A stretch of DNA of 10,769 nt from Lachnospiraceae bacterium (GTDB lineage: Bacteria; Bacillota; Clostridia; Lachnospirales; Lachnospiraceae). Location: the NCBI GenBank assembly GCA_014804225.1, contig JAAVAF010000025.1, forward strand, positions 1-10,769, written 5' to 3'. The translations under genes and the position numbers were made by a program. The notes below the pieces were generated by a model. The model had not been told where the DNA came from. It made no database searches and saw nothing but the letters and a program-made list of their open reading frames with translations. Positions 1 through 6,680 of this stretch are shown here, one piece after another. How positions within the stretch are numbered: the stretch's first letter is position 1; the number at the start of each line of letters is the position of its first letter.

Positions 1-518
1 GAAAGCTTGACGGAAACATTGACACTTATAATCAGCTTGTACTTTCTTTTTTAAGTGAAAGTGATAAGTTGGAAGACGAGCTTTATGATTTGATGCAGAA
101 TGACACGATTTTGGAATACGGCCACAAGGCACATGACTTGCGTGTGAAAGTGAATGACCTTGGCATTACCAAGCTGACTGATACGGCATTTTTCCATGAA
201 ATCGAGGCTTATGCCGGAAATCTGGAGATGGTGCGCGATAACTGGAAAAAGCTTTCGTTTGAGCTTGACGAAGCATATGATGTCTTTTTTGAATACATCA
301 AATCCTTAGGTCTTGAAAATGCTCCGGGCAAGGAGGAACAGATGACCTGTAAGCTCTGGGGAGAGCGTCTTCAGGAGGCATTCAACGCACTTGAGACCTA
401 TGATACCGGCAAAGCAAAACGGATTTTGAGCGAACTTACAAAGTATCAGATTGATACGGATATTAATAAGACATTACAAGGGATTATTGCGAATATTGAT
501 GAAATTATGACGAATTAG
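1..518 (+). CDS. C-terminal fragment of a probable hybrid sensor histidine kinase, Hpt-like domain (5' end outside window)
   Basis: The reading frame is open from the window edge (first full codon at 3) to the stop at 516-518, giving 171 visible residues, so the gene begins upstream. A TTG at 69 is an internal Leu codon rather than a start, because the frame upstream encodes a fitting sequence (KLDGNIDTYNQLVLSFLSES). The first 100 visible residues follow the all-helical histidine phosphotransfer pattern: LDGN near the start, an F-x-x-E-x-x-x-L-x-x-E-L helix, then AHDLRVKVNDLG at 43-54, with the same spacing as the usual H-x-L-K-G-x-x-x-x-L-G. The candidate phospho-accepting His is visible residue 44 (bases 132-134). 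The usual Lys-Gly after it is Arg-Val. Residues 110-167 form a second helical, acidic tail. In the cell it would relay phosphate from a kinase or receiver domain, normally at the membrane. The full architecture is unseen. A strong terminator follows 22 bases after the stop. Confidence 0.72.
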   Translation, partial: KLDGNIDTYNQLVLSFLSESDKLEDELYDLMQNDTILEYGHKAHDLRVKVNDLGITKLTDTAFFHEIEAYAGNLEMVRDNWKKLSFELDEAYDVFFEYIKSLGLENAPGKEEQMTCKLWGERLQEAFNALETYDTGKAKRILSELTKYQIDTDINKTLQGIIANIDEIMTN

Positions 519-539
519 CGATCAAAGGAAACATCTATG

Positions 540-569
540 AAAAAGGAGGTGGCAATCACTTCCTTTTTT
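540..569 (+). terminator. Rho-independent terminator of the Hpt/kinase gene
   Basis: A 12-bp stem is formed by AAAAAGGAGGTG (540-551) and CACTTCCTTTTT (557-568), with one G-U pair, a five-base loop (gcaat) and a run of six T at 564-569. It lies 22 bases after the stop of the first gene and ahead of the pflA promoter, so pflA is transcribed separately. Confidence 0.85.
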
Positions 570-590
570 GATATATTTTTTATATTTTCT

Positions 591-619
591 ATCGTTTTTA
601 TCCCAATATAGGGTATAAT
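591..619 (+). promoter_or_regulatory. Probable pflA promoter
   Basis: A perfect -10 box TATAAT lies at 614-619, about 40 bases before the pflA start. At 17-bp spacing the -35 position (591-596) reads atcgtt, a poor match to TTGACA. The sequence from 570 to 600 is very AT-rich with T-tracts that could act as an UP element. The weak -35 suggests either an activator or reliance on the -10 and UP region. No FNR-type or Rex-type operator was recognised. Confidence 0.45.
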
Positions 620-659
620 AGATTTATAGCAGCTTGAGAAAGGAGTATGATGATCAAAT

Positions 660-1418
660 ATGAAAGGAAGAATACATTCACTGGAATCTTTTGGAACGGT
701 TGACGGACCGGGTGTACGCTATGTCGTTTTTGTACAGGGCTGCCCGATGCGATGTGCTTACTGTCACAACCCCGACACATGGGAGATGAATGGAGGTACG
801 CTCATAGAAACGGATGAAATCCTTGAAAACTATGAGCGCAATAAACCTTATTACCGCGAAGGCGGCATTACGGTTACAGGCGGAGAGCCACTGATGCAGT
901 TAGACTTTTTATTGGAGCTTTTCACAAAAGCGCACGCGCGCGGTATCCACACATGCCTTGACAGCTCAGGCATCGCTTATAAACCAAACAACAATCCTGA
1001 ATGGCTTGCAAAACTTGACAAGCTCTGTGAGGTGACCGATTTGGTGATGCTTGATATTAAGCATATTGACCCTGAAAAGCATAAAGATCTTGTAAAACAG
1101 CCAAATGAGGGGATTCTTGCATTTGCCGAATATCTGGATAAAATGGGTGTCGATATGTGGATTCGTCATGTGGTCGTTCCCGGAATCACAGATGATCCGG
1201 AGGATTTACGCAGACTCGGGTATTTTATCGGTGGTCTGAAAAATCTCAAAGCACTCGATGTACTGCCCTATCACACAATGGGAAAGAAAAAGTATAAGGA
1301 GCTTGGCATGGAATACCGTCTTGAGGATGTACCCGATATGGATAAAAACAAAGTTCCGGAATTAAAACAGTATATTCTCAACGGAATCAAAGAACGCCGC
1401 GGTCTGCCCATCAAATAA
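660..1418 (+). CDS. pflA: Pyruvate formate-lyase activating enzyme (radical SAM)
   Basis: This 252-residue protein has the normal length for PflA. It is a radical SAM activase that uses a [4Fe-4S] cluster and S-adenosylmethionine to install the glycyl radical on pyruvate formate-lyase, in the cytoplasm of anaerobic fermenters. The N-terminus carries the family hallmark FGTVDGPGVRYVVFVQGCP. The cluster-binding motif C-x3-C-x2-C is at Cys28, Cys32 and Cys35 (CPMRCAYC). The SAM-contacting GGEP is at residues 74-77, and the family C-terminal stretch LPYHTMGKKKY is near 202-212. ATG 660 is the first start after the in-frame stop at 651-653; AGGAG (641-645) precedes it with a rather long 14-base spacer. 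The gene stands alone: no pflB lies on either side, which is unusual because the pair is often adjacent. No clear terminator follows, so read-through into the ferredoxin gene is possible. Confidence 0.95.
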   Translation: MKGRIHSLESFGTVDGPGVRYVVFVQGCPMRCAYCHNPDTWEMNGGTLIETDEILENYERNKPYYREGGITVTGGEPLMQLDFLLELFTKAHARGIHTCLDSSGIAYKPNNNPEWLAKLDKLCEVTDLVMLDIKHIDPEKHKDLVKQPNEGILAFAEYLDKMGVDMWIRHVVVPGITDDPEDLRRLGYFIGGLKNLKALDVLPYHTMGKKKYKELGMEYRLEDVPDMDKNKVPELKQYILNGIKERRGLPIK

Positions 1419-1439
1419 CAGAATATATGCTAAATTAAC

Positions 1440-1482
1440 TGCAAGCAAAATATTTCGGGTAAAAAATTGCAAGCAAAAAATT
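1440..1482. repeat. Direct repeat pair upstream of the ferredoxin promoter
   Basis: TGCAAGCAAAA occurs exactly at 1440-1450 and 1468-1478, starts 28 bases apart. Extending each copy four bases (TATT versus AATT) gives 14 of 15 matches. The second copy ends 11 bases before the proposed -35 of the ferredoxin promoter, where tandem activator sites are often found. The function is inferred from position only. Confidence 0.5.
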
Positions 1483-1493
1483 ATATTTTCTCC

Positions 1494-1522
1494 TTGTATT
1501 TAAAGGTATTTTATATTACAAT
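1494..1522 (+). promoter_or_regulatory. Probable ferredoxin promoter
   Basis: TTGTAT (1494-1499) and TACAAT (1517-1522) are separated by 17 bp, a good sigma-A type arrangement. Transcription would start near 1529, leaving a leader of about 50 bases. A second TATAAT at 1554-1559 lies too close to the ribosome binding site (1565-1571) to be the main -10. The -10 box falls inside one arm of an inverted repeat, ACAATAT (1518-1524) and ATATTGT (1542-1548). Confidence 0.55.
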
Positions 1523-1579
1523 ATCTATGACGTATTTCGTTATATTGTGTGATTATAATTGTATAAGGAGGAAGTTATT

Positions 1580-1750
1580 ATGGCATACGTAATTTCAGAT
1601 GCATGTGTTTGCTGTGGAGCGTGTGAGGCTCAGTGTCCTGTTGGCGCTATCAGCATGGGTGATGGCAAGTTTGAAATTGATGCAGACAAGTGCATCGATT
1701 GCGGCTCTTGCGCTGGTGCCTGCCCTACAGGTTCTATCTCTCAGGCATAG
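1580..1750 (+). CDS. Clostridial 2[4Fe-4S] ferredoxin
   Basis: This 56-residue acidic protein has the standard size of a clostridial ferredoxin, a soluble low-potential electron carrier between, for example, pyruvate:ferredoxin oxidoreductase, hydrogenase and radical SAM enzymes. Two cluster motifs of form C-x2-C-x2-C-x3-C-P are visible: CVCCGACEAQCP at residues 9-20 and CIDCGSCAGACP at about 38-49. The first motif holds one extra Cys, at its third position. ATG 1580 is chosen because AAGGAGG at 1565-1571 sits eight bases before it; an in-frame upstream TTG at 1559 would place the ribosome binding site inside the gene. It has its own promoter and a strong terminator, so it is probably monocistronic and highly expressed. 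Its position just after pflA makes it a candidate electron donor to that enzyme, which is inference. Confidence 0.95.
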   Translation: MAYVISDACVCCGACEAQCPVGAISMGDGKFEIDADKCIDCGSCAGACPTGSISQA

Positions 1751-1777
1751 TAAAATAAAAAACGTAAAACATATGTT

Positions 1778-1817
1778 AAAAACCACGCTCTTTTATCAAA
1801 AGAAAGCGTGGTTTTTG
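1778..1817. terminator. Bidirectional terminator between the ferredoxin and MerR-like genes
   Basis: AAAAACCACGCT (1778-1789) pairs perfectly with AGCGTGGTTTTT (1805-1816), and an inner CTTTT/AAAAG helix continues the stem after a small bulge. The + strand ends in TTTTT, and the - strand equally runs GG followed by TTTTT. It therefore can stop the ferredoxin transcript and also the converging minus-strand transcript, whose last gene ends at 1858. Confidence 0.9.
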
Positions 1818-1857
1818 TATACAATAGGGCACTTGCAAAGCGTGCTGATCTTTAATC

Positions 1858-2694
1858 TTATTGAAACTTTGCCTCGGGCGTCTTTTTAAACAGGCGAAAT
1901 TCCTTCTTGGCTTTCGGCTCCTTCTCCTTTCCCGTAAGTGGAAAATTGATTGTCTTTTCCTCCTTCTCTTTTTCCTTTTCTTTTTTTGCAAATCTTCCTT
2001 TTCCTCTGTACTGACTTAAAAGTTCATCAATGCGTTTGTAATAATCCTCATTTCGCTTATCCTCTATAGACATTCTGTTTGTCATGCGCTCCTCGTCACG
2101 CTCCTCAAAAAGCCGAAACTGGTAATCCAACTCTTTACACACGTCGCCTTTAACGCTATCGGAAATGCGCTCTACAATCCTACTAATGATTTCCTCATTG
2201 TTCTCTGCTACGGCTTCCTTCACCAATTTTTGGAACAGATACTGCAATCGCTGCGTTTGCTCCTCCGTCGTTGCTTTCACCTCGGACACCTCGTTTTTGG
2301 GCTTCATAACCGACTTTATGGATTTTATCTCGATTCCTGTTTTCTTGGGCTGTAATTCACTATGCGCCGTATTTTCATAATCACTTTCGTCACGGTGATT
2401 CTCGTTATGGTCATTTTCCACACCTTCGACGGTCGCCTTTGAAATTTTGGTAAGCTGTTTTTGCGCAAAGGGATTGTCCGACAAAAATGTCTTTACGGCT
2501 TTGAGCTGTAATCCCTTATCCTTTAAATTTTTTATTTTGATAAACTTGTCTATATCTTCTTGTGTATAAATCCGATGTCCCTGAGGATTTCTCTTAATCG
2601 GCAATTCCAACTCCTCCTCCCAGTATCTAAGTACATGCGACTCTACATGCACCTCTTTTGCAGCCTCATTGATTAAGTACGTTTCCTTTACCAT
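1858..2694 (-). CDS. MerR-type HTH protein with long helical region and charged tail
   Basis: This protein has 278 residues. Residues 5-71 form a MerR-type winged helix (YLINEAAKEVHVESHVLRYW, then an N-P-Q-G-H-R-x-Y wing, then a helix ending near AVKTFL), which indicates DNA binding. Residues 85-143 are a polar, probably disordered linker. Residues 144-228 look helical and probably coiled-coil, ending DYYKRIDELLSQYR. Residues 229-278 are a Lys/Glu-rich low-complexity tail. There is no Cys-based metal site and no recognisable drug-binding domain as in classical MerR regulators. The layout of HTH, long helix and basic tail resembles Bacillus RacA, a chromosome-anchoring protein, but similarity beyond the HTH cannot be judged here. 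Start: AAGGAG (plus-strand 2703-2708) lies eight bases before the ATG. It follows dnaB, separated by a terminator-like hairpin. It could equally be an ordinary regulator. Confidence 0.8.
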   Translation of the reverse strand: MVKETYLINEAAKEVHVESHVLRYWEEELELPIKRNPQGHRIYTQEDIDKFIKIKNLKDKGLQLKAVKTFLSDNPFAQKQLTKISKATVEGVENDHNENHRDESDYENTAHSELQPKKTGIEIKSIKSVMKPKNEVSEVKATTEEQTQRLQYLFQKLVKEAVAENNEEIISRIVERISDSVKGDVCKELDYQFRLFEERDEERMTNRMSIEDKRNEDYYKRIDELLSQYRGKGRFAKKEKEKEKEEKTINFPLTGKEKEPKAKKEFRLFKKTPEAKFQ

Positions 2695-2716
2695 TAATTA
2701 CTCTCCTTTCTAAAAA

Positions 2717-2753
2717 TGCAAAAAGAGGGCATGTTTTTACTCATGTCCTCTTT
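2717..2753 (-). terminator. Terminator-like hairpin between dnaB and the MerR-like gene
   Basis: On the minus strand AAAGAGGACATG and CATGCCCTCTTT form a 12-position stem with one A-C mismatch (plus-strand 2722-2733 and 2742-2753) and an eight-base loop, followed by TTTTTGCATTTTT. It lies 17 bases after the dnaB stop and just before the ribosome binding site of the next gene. It probably ends or reduces transcription of the gdpP-rplI-dnaB unit. Confidence 0.75.
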
Positions 2754-2769
2754 CGTGTTTCTTAATGTT

Positions 2770-4110
2770 TTATTTTGCTAAATTTGCAAACTGTGTATAA
2801 TCCGGCAGCCAGGCAAGATTAATCGTGCCGATTGCACCGTTTCTCTGTTTTGCAATAATAATCTCCGCTGTATTTTTCAACTCCGTATCTTTGTTGTAAT
2901 AATCTTCACGGTAAATGAACATTACCACATCTGCGTCCTGCTCAATCGCACCGGACTCTCGTAAATCGGAAAGCATCGGTCTGTGATCAGGGCGCTGTTC
3001 CACGGCTCTCGAAAGCTGTGACAACGCAATTACGGGCACATGCAGCTCACGCGCCAGCGCTTTGAGAGACCTCGAAATCTCTGAAATCTCTTGCTGCCTT
3101 GATTCATTATTTTTTCCTGCTCCTGTCATCAACTGCAAGTAATCGATAATGATCATCTCCAGATTATTCTCAATCTTGAACTTACGGCATTTTGAACGCA
3201 GTTCGCCGAAACTAATTCCCGGTGTATCGTCAATCAAAAGCTTTGAGCTTCCAATCACATCAGCGCTCTCAATCAGGCGTTCCCACTCGTCATCTTTCAT
3301 GTTACCGGTACGGATTGCCTGTGAATTGACCTTTGATTCCAAGGAAAGCAGACGATTTACAAGCTGCTCTTTTGACATTTCCAGTGAAAAAATTGCCACT
3401 GTTTTCTCATCATGAAACGCCACGTGCTGCGCGATATTTAAGACAAACGCAGTCTTTCCCATGGAGGGACGCGCCGCCACCAAAATTAAATCTGAGGGCT
3501 GCATTCCCGCCGTCTTGTAATCCAAATCGAGAAATCCTGTCGCTATTCCCGTAACCGCACCGCGATTTTTAGACGCCTCCTCAATCATGTTCATTGTGTT
3601 CATGACAATTTGTCGGATTGACACAAAATCGCCGTTGTTGCGCTTTTGCACAATATCGAAAATGTTCTTTTCGGAGGTTTCCAAAATGGATTCCAACGTA
3701 TCGTTCTGAGCGTAGCAGATATTCGCAATTTCCTCATTAACGCGAATCAATTTTCGCAATACAGACTTTTCTGCCACAATCTGCGCATAATATTTGACGT
3801 TTACCGATGTTGGCACTGCTGCCATGACATCCCTTATGTACTCCAAACTGTATATTTCAGGCGGTGCACCTTTTTCTTTGAGTCTTTGCTGCAGCGTCAC
3901 CAAATCGACCGGCTTTCCCGCATCGTTGAGCTCAACCATCGCATCAAAAAGGACACCATACTGCTTTCCGTAAAAGTCATCACCGCTAATCTGCTCGCTT
4001 GCGATGGTAATCGCTTCTTTATCGATGAGCATAGAACCAATGACTGACTGCTCCGCCTCAATGCTGTGAGGCAGTATCCTCTTTAAAACCGCCTCGTCCA
4101 TTTCCGGCAT
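2770..4110 (-). CDS. dnaB: Replicative DNA helicase
   Basis: This 446-residue protein has the normal length for DnaB (called DnaC in Bacillus). The hexameric helicase unwinds DNA ahead of the replication fork, powered by ATP, and contacts primase through its N-terminal domain. The N-terminal domain begins with PHSIEAEQSVIGSML (residues 14-28). The RecA-like domain has the Walker A motif ARPSMGKT at 213-220, an FSLEMS segment with the likely catalytic Glu at 244, Walker B IIIDYLQLM at 320-328, and the KQRNG segment at 421-425 near the inter-subunit site. GGAGGG (plus-strand 4116-4121) lies five bases before the ATG. It is the third gene of the conserved Firmicutes cluster gdpP-rplI-dnaB. A perfect palindrome lies just upstream of its ribosome binding site. 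No intein or insertion is visible. Confidence 0.97.
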   Translation of the reverse strand: MPEMDEAVLKRILPHSIEAEQSVIGSMLIDKEAITIASEQISGDDFYGKQYGVLFDAMVELNDAGKPVDLVTLQQRLKEKGAPPEIYSLEYIRDVMAAVPTSVNVKYYAQIVAEKSVLRKLIRVNEEIANICYAQNDTLESILETSEKNIFDIVQKRNNGDFVSIRQIVMNTMNMIEEASKNRGAVTGIATGFLDLDYKTAGMQPSDLILVAARPSMGKTAFVLNIAQHVAFHDEKTVAIFSLEMSKEQLVNRLLSLESKVNSQAIRTGNMKDDEWERLIESADVIGSSKLLIDDTPGISFGELRSKCRKFKIENNLEMIIIDYLQLMTGAGKNNESRQQEISEISRSLKALARELHVPVIALSQLSRAVEQRPDHRPMLSDLRESGAIEQDADVVMFIYREDYYNKDTELKNTAEIIIAKQRNGAIGTINLAWLPDYTQFANLAK

Positions 4111-4133
4111 AGTAACCCTCCATTCTAGTGCAG

Positions 4134-4161
4134 CACTGTGAAAAGTAAACTTTTCACAGTG
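4134..4161. repeat. Perfect 28-bp palindrome between rplI and dnaB
   Basis: CACTGTGAAAAGT (4134-4146) is the exact reverse complement of ACTTTTCACAGTG (4149-4161), with a two-base centre. On the minus-strand transcript it begins one base after the rplI stop codon and ends about a dozen bases before the dnaB ribosome binding site. No T-run follows it on that strand, so it does not look like a normal terminator. Possible roles are mRNA processing or 3' protection of the rplI message, control of dnaB translation, or a protein-binding site. Confidence 0.8.
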
Positions 4162-4162
4162 T

Positions 4163-4609
4163 TTAGACCGCCGTGACGTGTACCTTAAGCTTTGCTGACA
4201 CCTTCGGGTGAAGCTTCACTGTTACCTCGTGCATTCCTTCTGTCTTAATCGCATCGGAAAGCTGTATCTTTTTCTTGTCAATCTCTTTACCATACTGATC
4301 TGCAACGCCCTTTGCAATTTCCTTTGAAGAAACGGATCCGAAAGTCTTTCCGCCCTCGCCGCCCTTAATTGAGAGCTTTACGAGCATTTTTTCAATATCC
4401 GTCGCAAATGCCTGTGCCGCCTCAAGCTGTTCTTTTGCGATTTTTTCCTTATTCTGATTCTGTAATTTTAAATTATTCAGATTTTCACCTGTTGCCTCCA
4501 CACCAAGCTTCTTGGGAAGGATAAAATTCCTGGCATAACCTTCTTTTAACTCAACCAAATCACCCTTTTTTCCCACTGACTTTACGTCCTCTAATAATAT
4601 AATCTTCAT
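4163..4609 (-). CDS. rplI: 50S ribosomal protein L9
   Basis: This 148-residue protein has the normal L9 length. L9 binds 23S rRNA at the base of the L1 stalk and helps maintain reading frame. The N-terminal rRNA-binding domain is plain (MKIILLEDVKSVGKKGD, then GYARNFILP at 24-32). A long connecting helix spans about 40-75, and the C-terminal domain starts near 80, with the Gly-rich loop GGEGGKTFGSVS at 83-94. The start follows AAAGGA (plus-strand 4622-4627) with a longish 12-base spacer. That ribosome binding site abuts the gdpP stop codon, and only 18 bases separate the two genes, so they are co-transcribed and may be translationally coupled. The order gdpP-rplI-dnaB is the classic Firmicutes one. 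Confidence 0.97.
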   Translation of the reverse strand: MKIILLEDVKSVGKKGDLVELKEGYARNFILPKKLGVEATGENLNNLKLQNQNKEKIAKEQLEAAQAFATDIEKMLVKLSIKGGEGGKTFGSVSSKEIAKGVADQYGKEIDKKKIQLSDAIKTEGMHEVTVKLHPKVSAKLKVHVTAV

Positions 4610-4627
4610 CGTAATCTCATATCCTTT

Positions 4628-6670
4628 CTAAAGTGCACCCTCTTCAAGCATTCCACTGATCGTATCTTTGATAATTGTCACCGCCCTCTCAGGCGATATG
4701 TCTGCAAGCTGTGCACCCGCTATATTCATATGACCGCCGCCACCTAAACGCTCCATAATAATCTGCACATTGACCTCGTCTATCGACCTTGCGGAAATAT
4801 AGATTTTTCCGTTGTACTCTGTCGCCACAAAGCTTGCCTTGATGCCGTTAATTCCCAACAGCTCGTTTGCCGCCTGTGCCCCGATCTCTGTAGGACTTTC
4901 TAAACCCCCTGTCGGACAAATGCCGATTGCATACGCATTTCTGTAAATCTCGGCGCCTCGCACCGTTTCCGCTTTTGCCTTATATTCCAGCGCGCCGTCT
5001 CGAAACATCTTGCGCACTCTCGTCACATCAGCGCCACATCTTCGCAGAAAAGCCGCCGCTTCAAATGTTCGAACACCTGTTTTTGTTGTAAAATTGTTGG
5101 TGTCGACAATAATTCCCGAATAAAGACAATCCGCCTCATTACTTCGCACCTTCACGCTTCCGCCTGCAATATACTGCAAGACCTCCGCAACCATCTCACA
5201 AGCACTCGACGCATAGGGCTCCACATATGACAAAGTCGCATTTTCAATGACCTCGGAGCTTTGTCTGTGATGGTCAAGAACGACCACGGTACGGCACGCC
5301 TTAATCAACTCGGGGCATTCCGTGATGCTTGGCTTGTTTACATCAACCACCACAAGCACCGTGCTGCTGTCAGCAAGCTCCAATGCTTCGGAACTGTTTA
5401 TGATAAAGTCCTCATCATAAATATTTCTATCCCTGAAAAGCTCCACTAAGGGCTTTACAGAGGAAGTTATATCGTTTATGACAATATTGCATTTTTTCCC
5501 AAGCGCCTTTGCCACACAGCTAATCCCAACTGCCGATCCAAACGCGTCGGCGTCGGAAAGTCTGTGTCCCATCACAAGCACTCTGTCCTTGCTGTTGATG
5601 ATTTCCTGAAGTGCATTTGCCTTTACCCGCGCCTTTACCCGTGTGCTTTTTTCAACCTGCTGGCTTTTTCCTCCATAGTAAATTATCGAGTCCGGCGATT
5701 TTACCACCGCCTGATCTCCGCCTCGTCCAAGTGCTAAATCGATTGCTGTACGGGCATATTCGCATTTCTGCACATAAGTAGACGCATCCAGTCCTACACC
5801 GATACTGACCGTGACTGCCATCTCATTTCCGATATTAACGGTTTTAACATCCTCAAGAAGGTCAAAGCGTGACTCCTTTAACGCAAGTACTGCCGCCTTA
5901 CGCATGATGACCATATACTTGTCCTTCTCTGTTTTGCGCACAATGCAGTCAAGCGCGGAAAAATATTTGTTAATCTTCCTGTCAATCAGCGCAATCAAAA
6001 GCGACTGCCGCACATCTTCGACGCTCTCAAGCGCTTCATCGTAATTATCAATATAAATCATTCCCACGGCAAGGCTCTGATCGTCAATCTCTCGAAGCGC
6101 TTTTTTCAGCGCTGTTTCATCAAAAAGATACCCGGCAATCAAACCCGATTCGTCGTCTGCCTCCATAATCTGGCTGTTGTCAAGCACATCCTTTATCGAA
6201 ATCCGCTTGAGCTTTAAGACATATTCATGTTCCTCAAAAACAACATCCATCTCAAGCTCCTGTTCAAACTTGAGTTTCTCGCTTGTCACTACAGGAAACA
6301 GTGAAGAAATCGACTTTCTGTAACCTTTCTCTTTATGTGTAATCTCCTCGAATGCCCTGTTTGTCCAAATAATTTTGCCTGCGTCGTCCATCAGTACATG
6401 AGCAAGCTCCAACTCTCTTAACAGTTTGCTCTGTACTTGTCCGTACTGTGTGGCAAAATCAATAAATTCGCTTAGAATAATCGGCTTGCTGCGACGCTGC
6501 AATACGCCCATCGCAATAATATAGATTACCAAAAAAATCGATACACTCATTCCCGCTGAAATATCCAGCAGATAAATTCCGACATTGACAATTGCCAACG
6601 CAATCCCAAGCAGCATAGCCGTATTCAGATACGTCTTTAAATGCCCTTTTAATTTCACTTTTCTATTCAT
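4628..6670 (-). CDS. gdpP: Cyclic-di-AMP phosphodiesterase GdpP (membrane, PAS, degenerate GGDEF, DHH-DHHA1)
   Basis: The chosen start gives 680 residues, in the usual range for GdpP. The protein hydrolyses the second messenger c-di-AMP, which controls potassium and osmolyte balance and cell-wall homeostasis. Two membrane segments lie at about 16-35 and 42-57, followed by a PAS-like region at about 75-185. A GGDEF-like domain at about 195-330 lacks the GGDEF signature and is presumably not a cyclase. A DHH phosphodiesterase domain has GHRLSDADAFGSA (368-380), VVD (441-443), DHH (466-468) and Asp523. The DHHA1 domain carries GGGGH (643-647). The start at 6670 is preferred because GGGAGG (plus-strand 6679-6684) lies eight bases upstream and the membrane segments follow directly. 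The frame is open to an ATG at 6757, which would add 29 residues without a comparable ribosome binding site. Catalytic metal ligands look intact. Confidence 0.95.
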   Translation of the reverse strand: MNRKVKLKGHLKTYLNTAMLLGIALAIVNVGIYLLDISAGMSVSIFLVIYIIAMGVLQRRSKPIILSEFIDFATQYGQVQSKLLRELELAHVLMDDAGKIIWTNRAFEEITHKEKGYRKSISSLFPVVTSEKLKFEQELEMDVVFEEHEYVLKLKRISIKDVLDNSQIMEADDESGLIAGYLFDETALKKALREIDDQSLAVGMIYIDNYDEALESVEDVRQSLLIALIDRKINKYFSALDCIVRKTEKDKYMVIMRKAAVLALKESRFDLLEDVKTVNIGNEMAVTVSIGVGLDASTYVQKCEYARTAIDLALGRGGDQAVVKSPDSIIYYGGKSQQVEKSTRVKARVKANALQEIINSKDRVLVMGHRLSDADAFGSAVGISCVAKALGKKCNIVINDITSSVKPLVELFRDRNIYDEDFIINSSEALELADSSTVLVVVDVNKPSITECPELIKACRTVVVLDHHRQSSEVIENATLSYVEPYASSACEMVAEVLQYIAGGSVKVRSNEADCLYSGIIVDTNNFTTKTGVRTFEAAAFLRRCGADVTRVRKMFRDGALEYKAKAETVRGAEIYRNAYAIGICPTGGLESPTEIGAQAANELLGINGIKASFVATEYNGKIYISARSIDEVNVQIIMERLGGGGHMNIAGAQLADISPERAVTIIKDTISGMLEEGAL

Positions 6671-6680
6671 GTATAATGCC

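Noticed and set aside
544..552. AAGGAGGTG, a perfect ribosome-binding-like sequence
   Set aside because: It is the left arm of the terminator hairpin and no start codon follows at a suitable distance.
600..619. CCC-6-GGG near-palindrome overlapping the pflA -10 box
   Set aside because: Only three bases per arm pair in register; too short to claim an operator.
647..703. 18-codon frame starting at ATG 647 and overlapping the pflA start
   Set aside because: The ATG pair at 647 and 650 is only 1 and 4 bases from the AGGAG site, and the frame encodes nothing recognisable. A leader-peptide role cannot be excluded but has no support.
1599..1889. 96-codon + strand frame overlapping the ferredoxin gene
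   Set aside because: It is an out-of-frame reading of the ferredoxin gene and runs through the terminator; no ribosome binding site and no family-like sequence.
3646..4047. 133-codon + strand frame opposite dnaB
   Set aside because: Antisense shadow of the conserved N-terminal part of DnaB.
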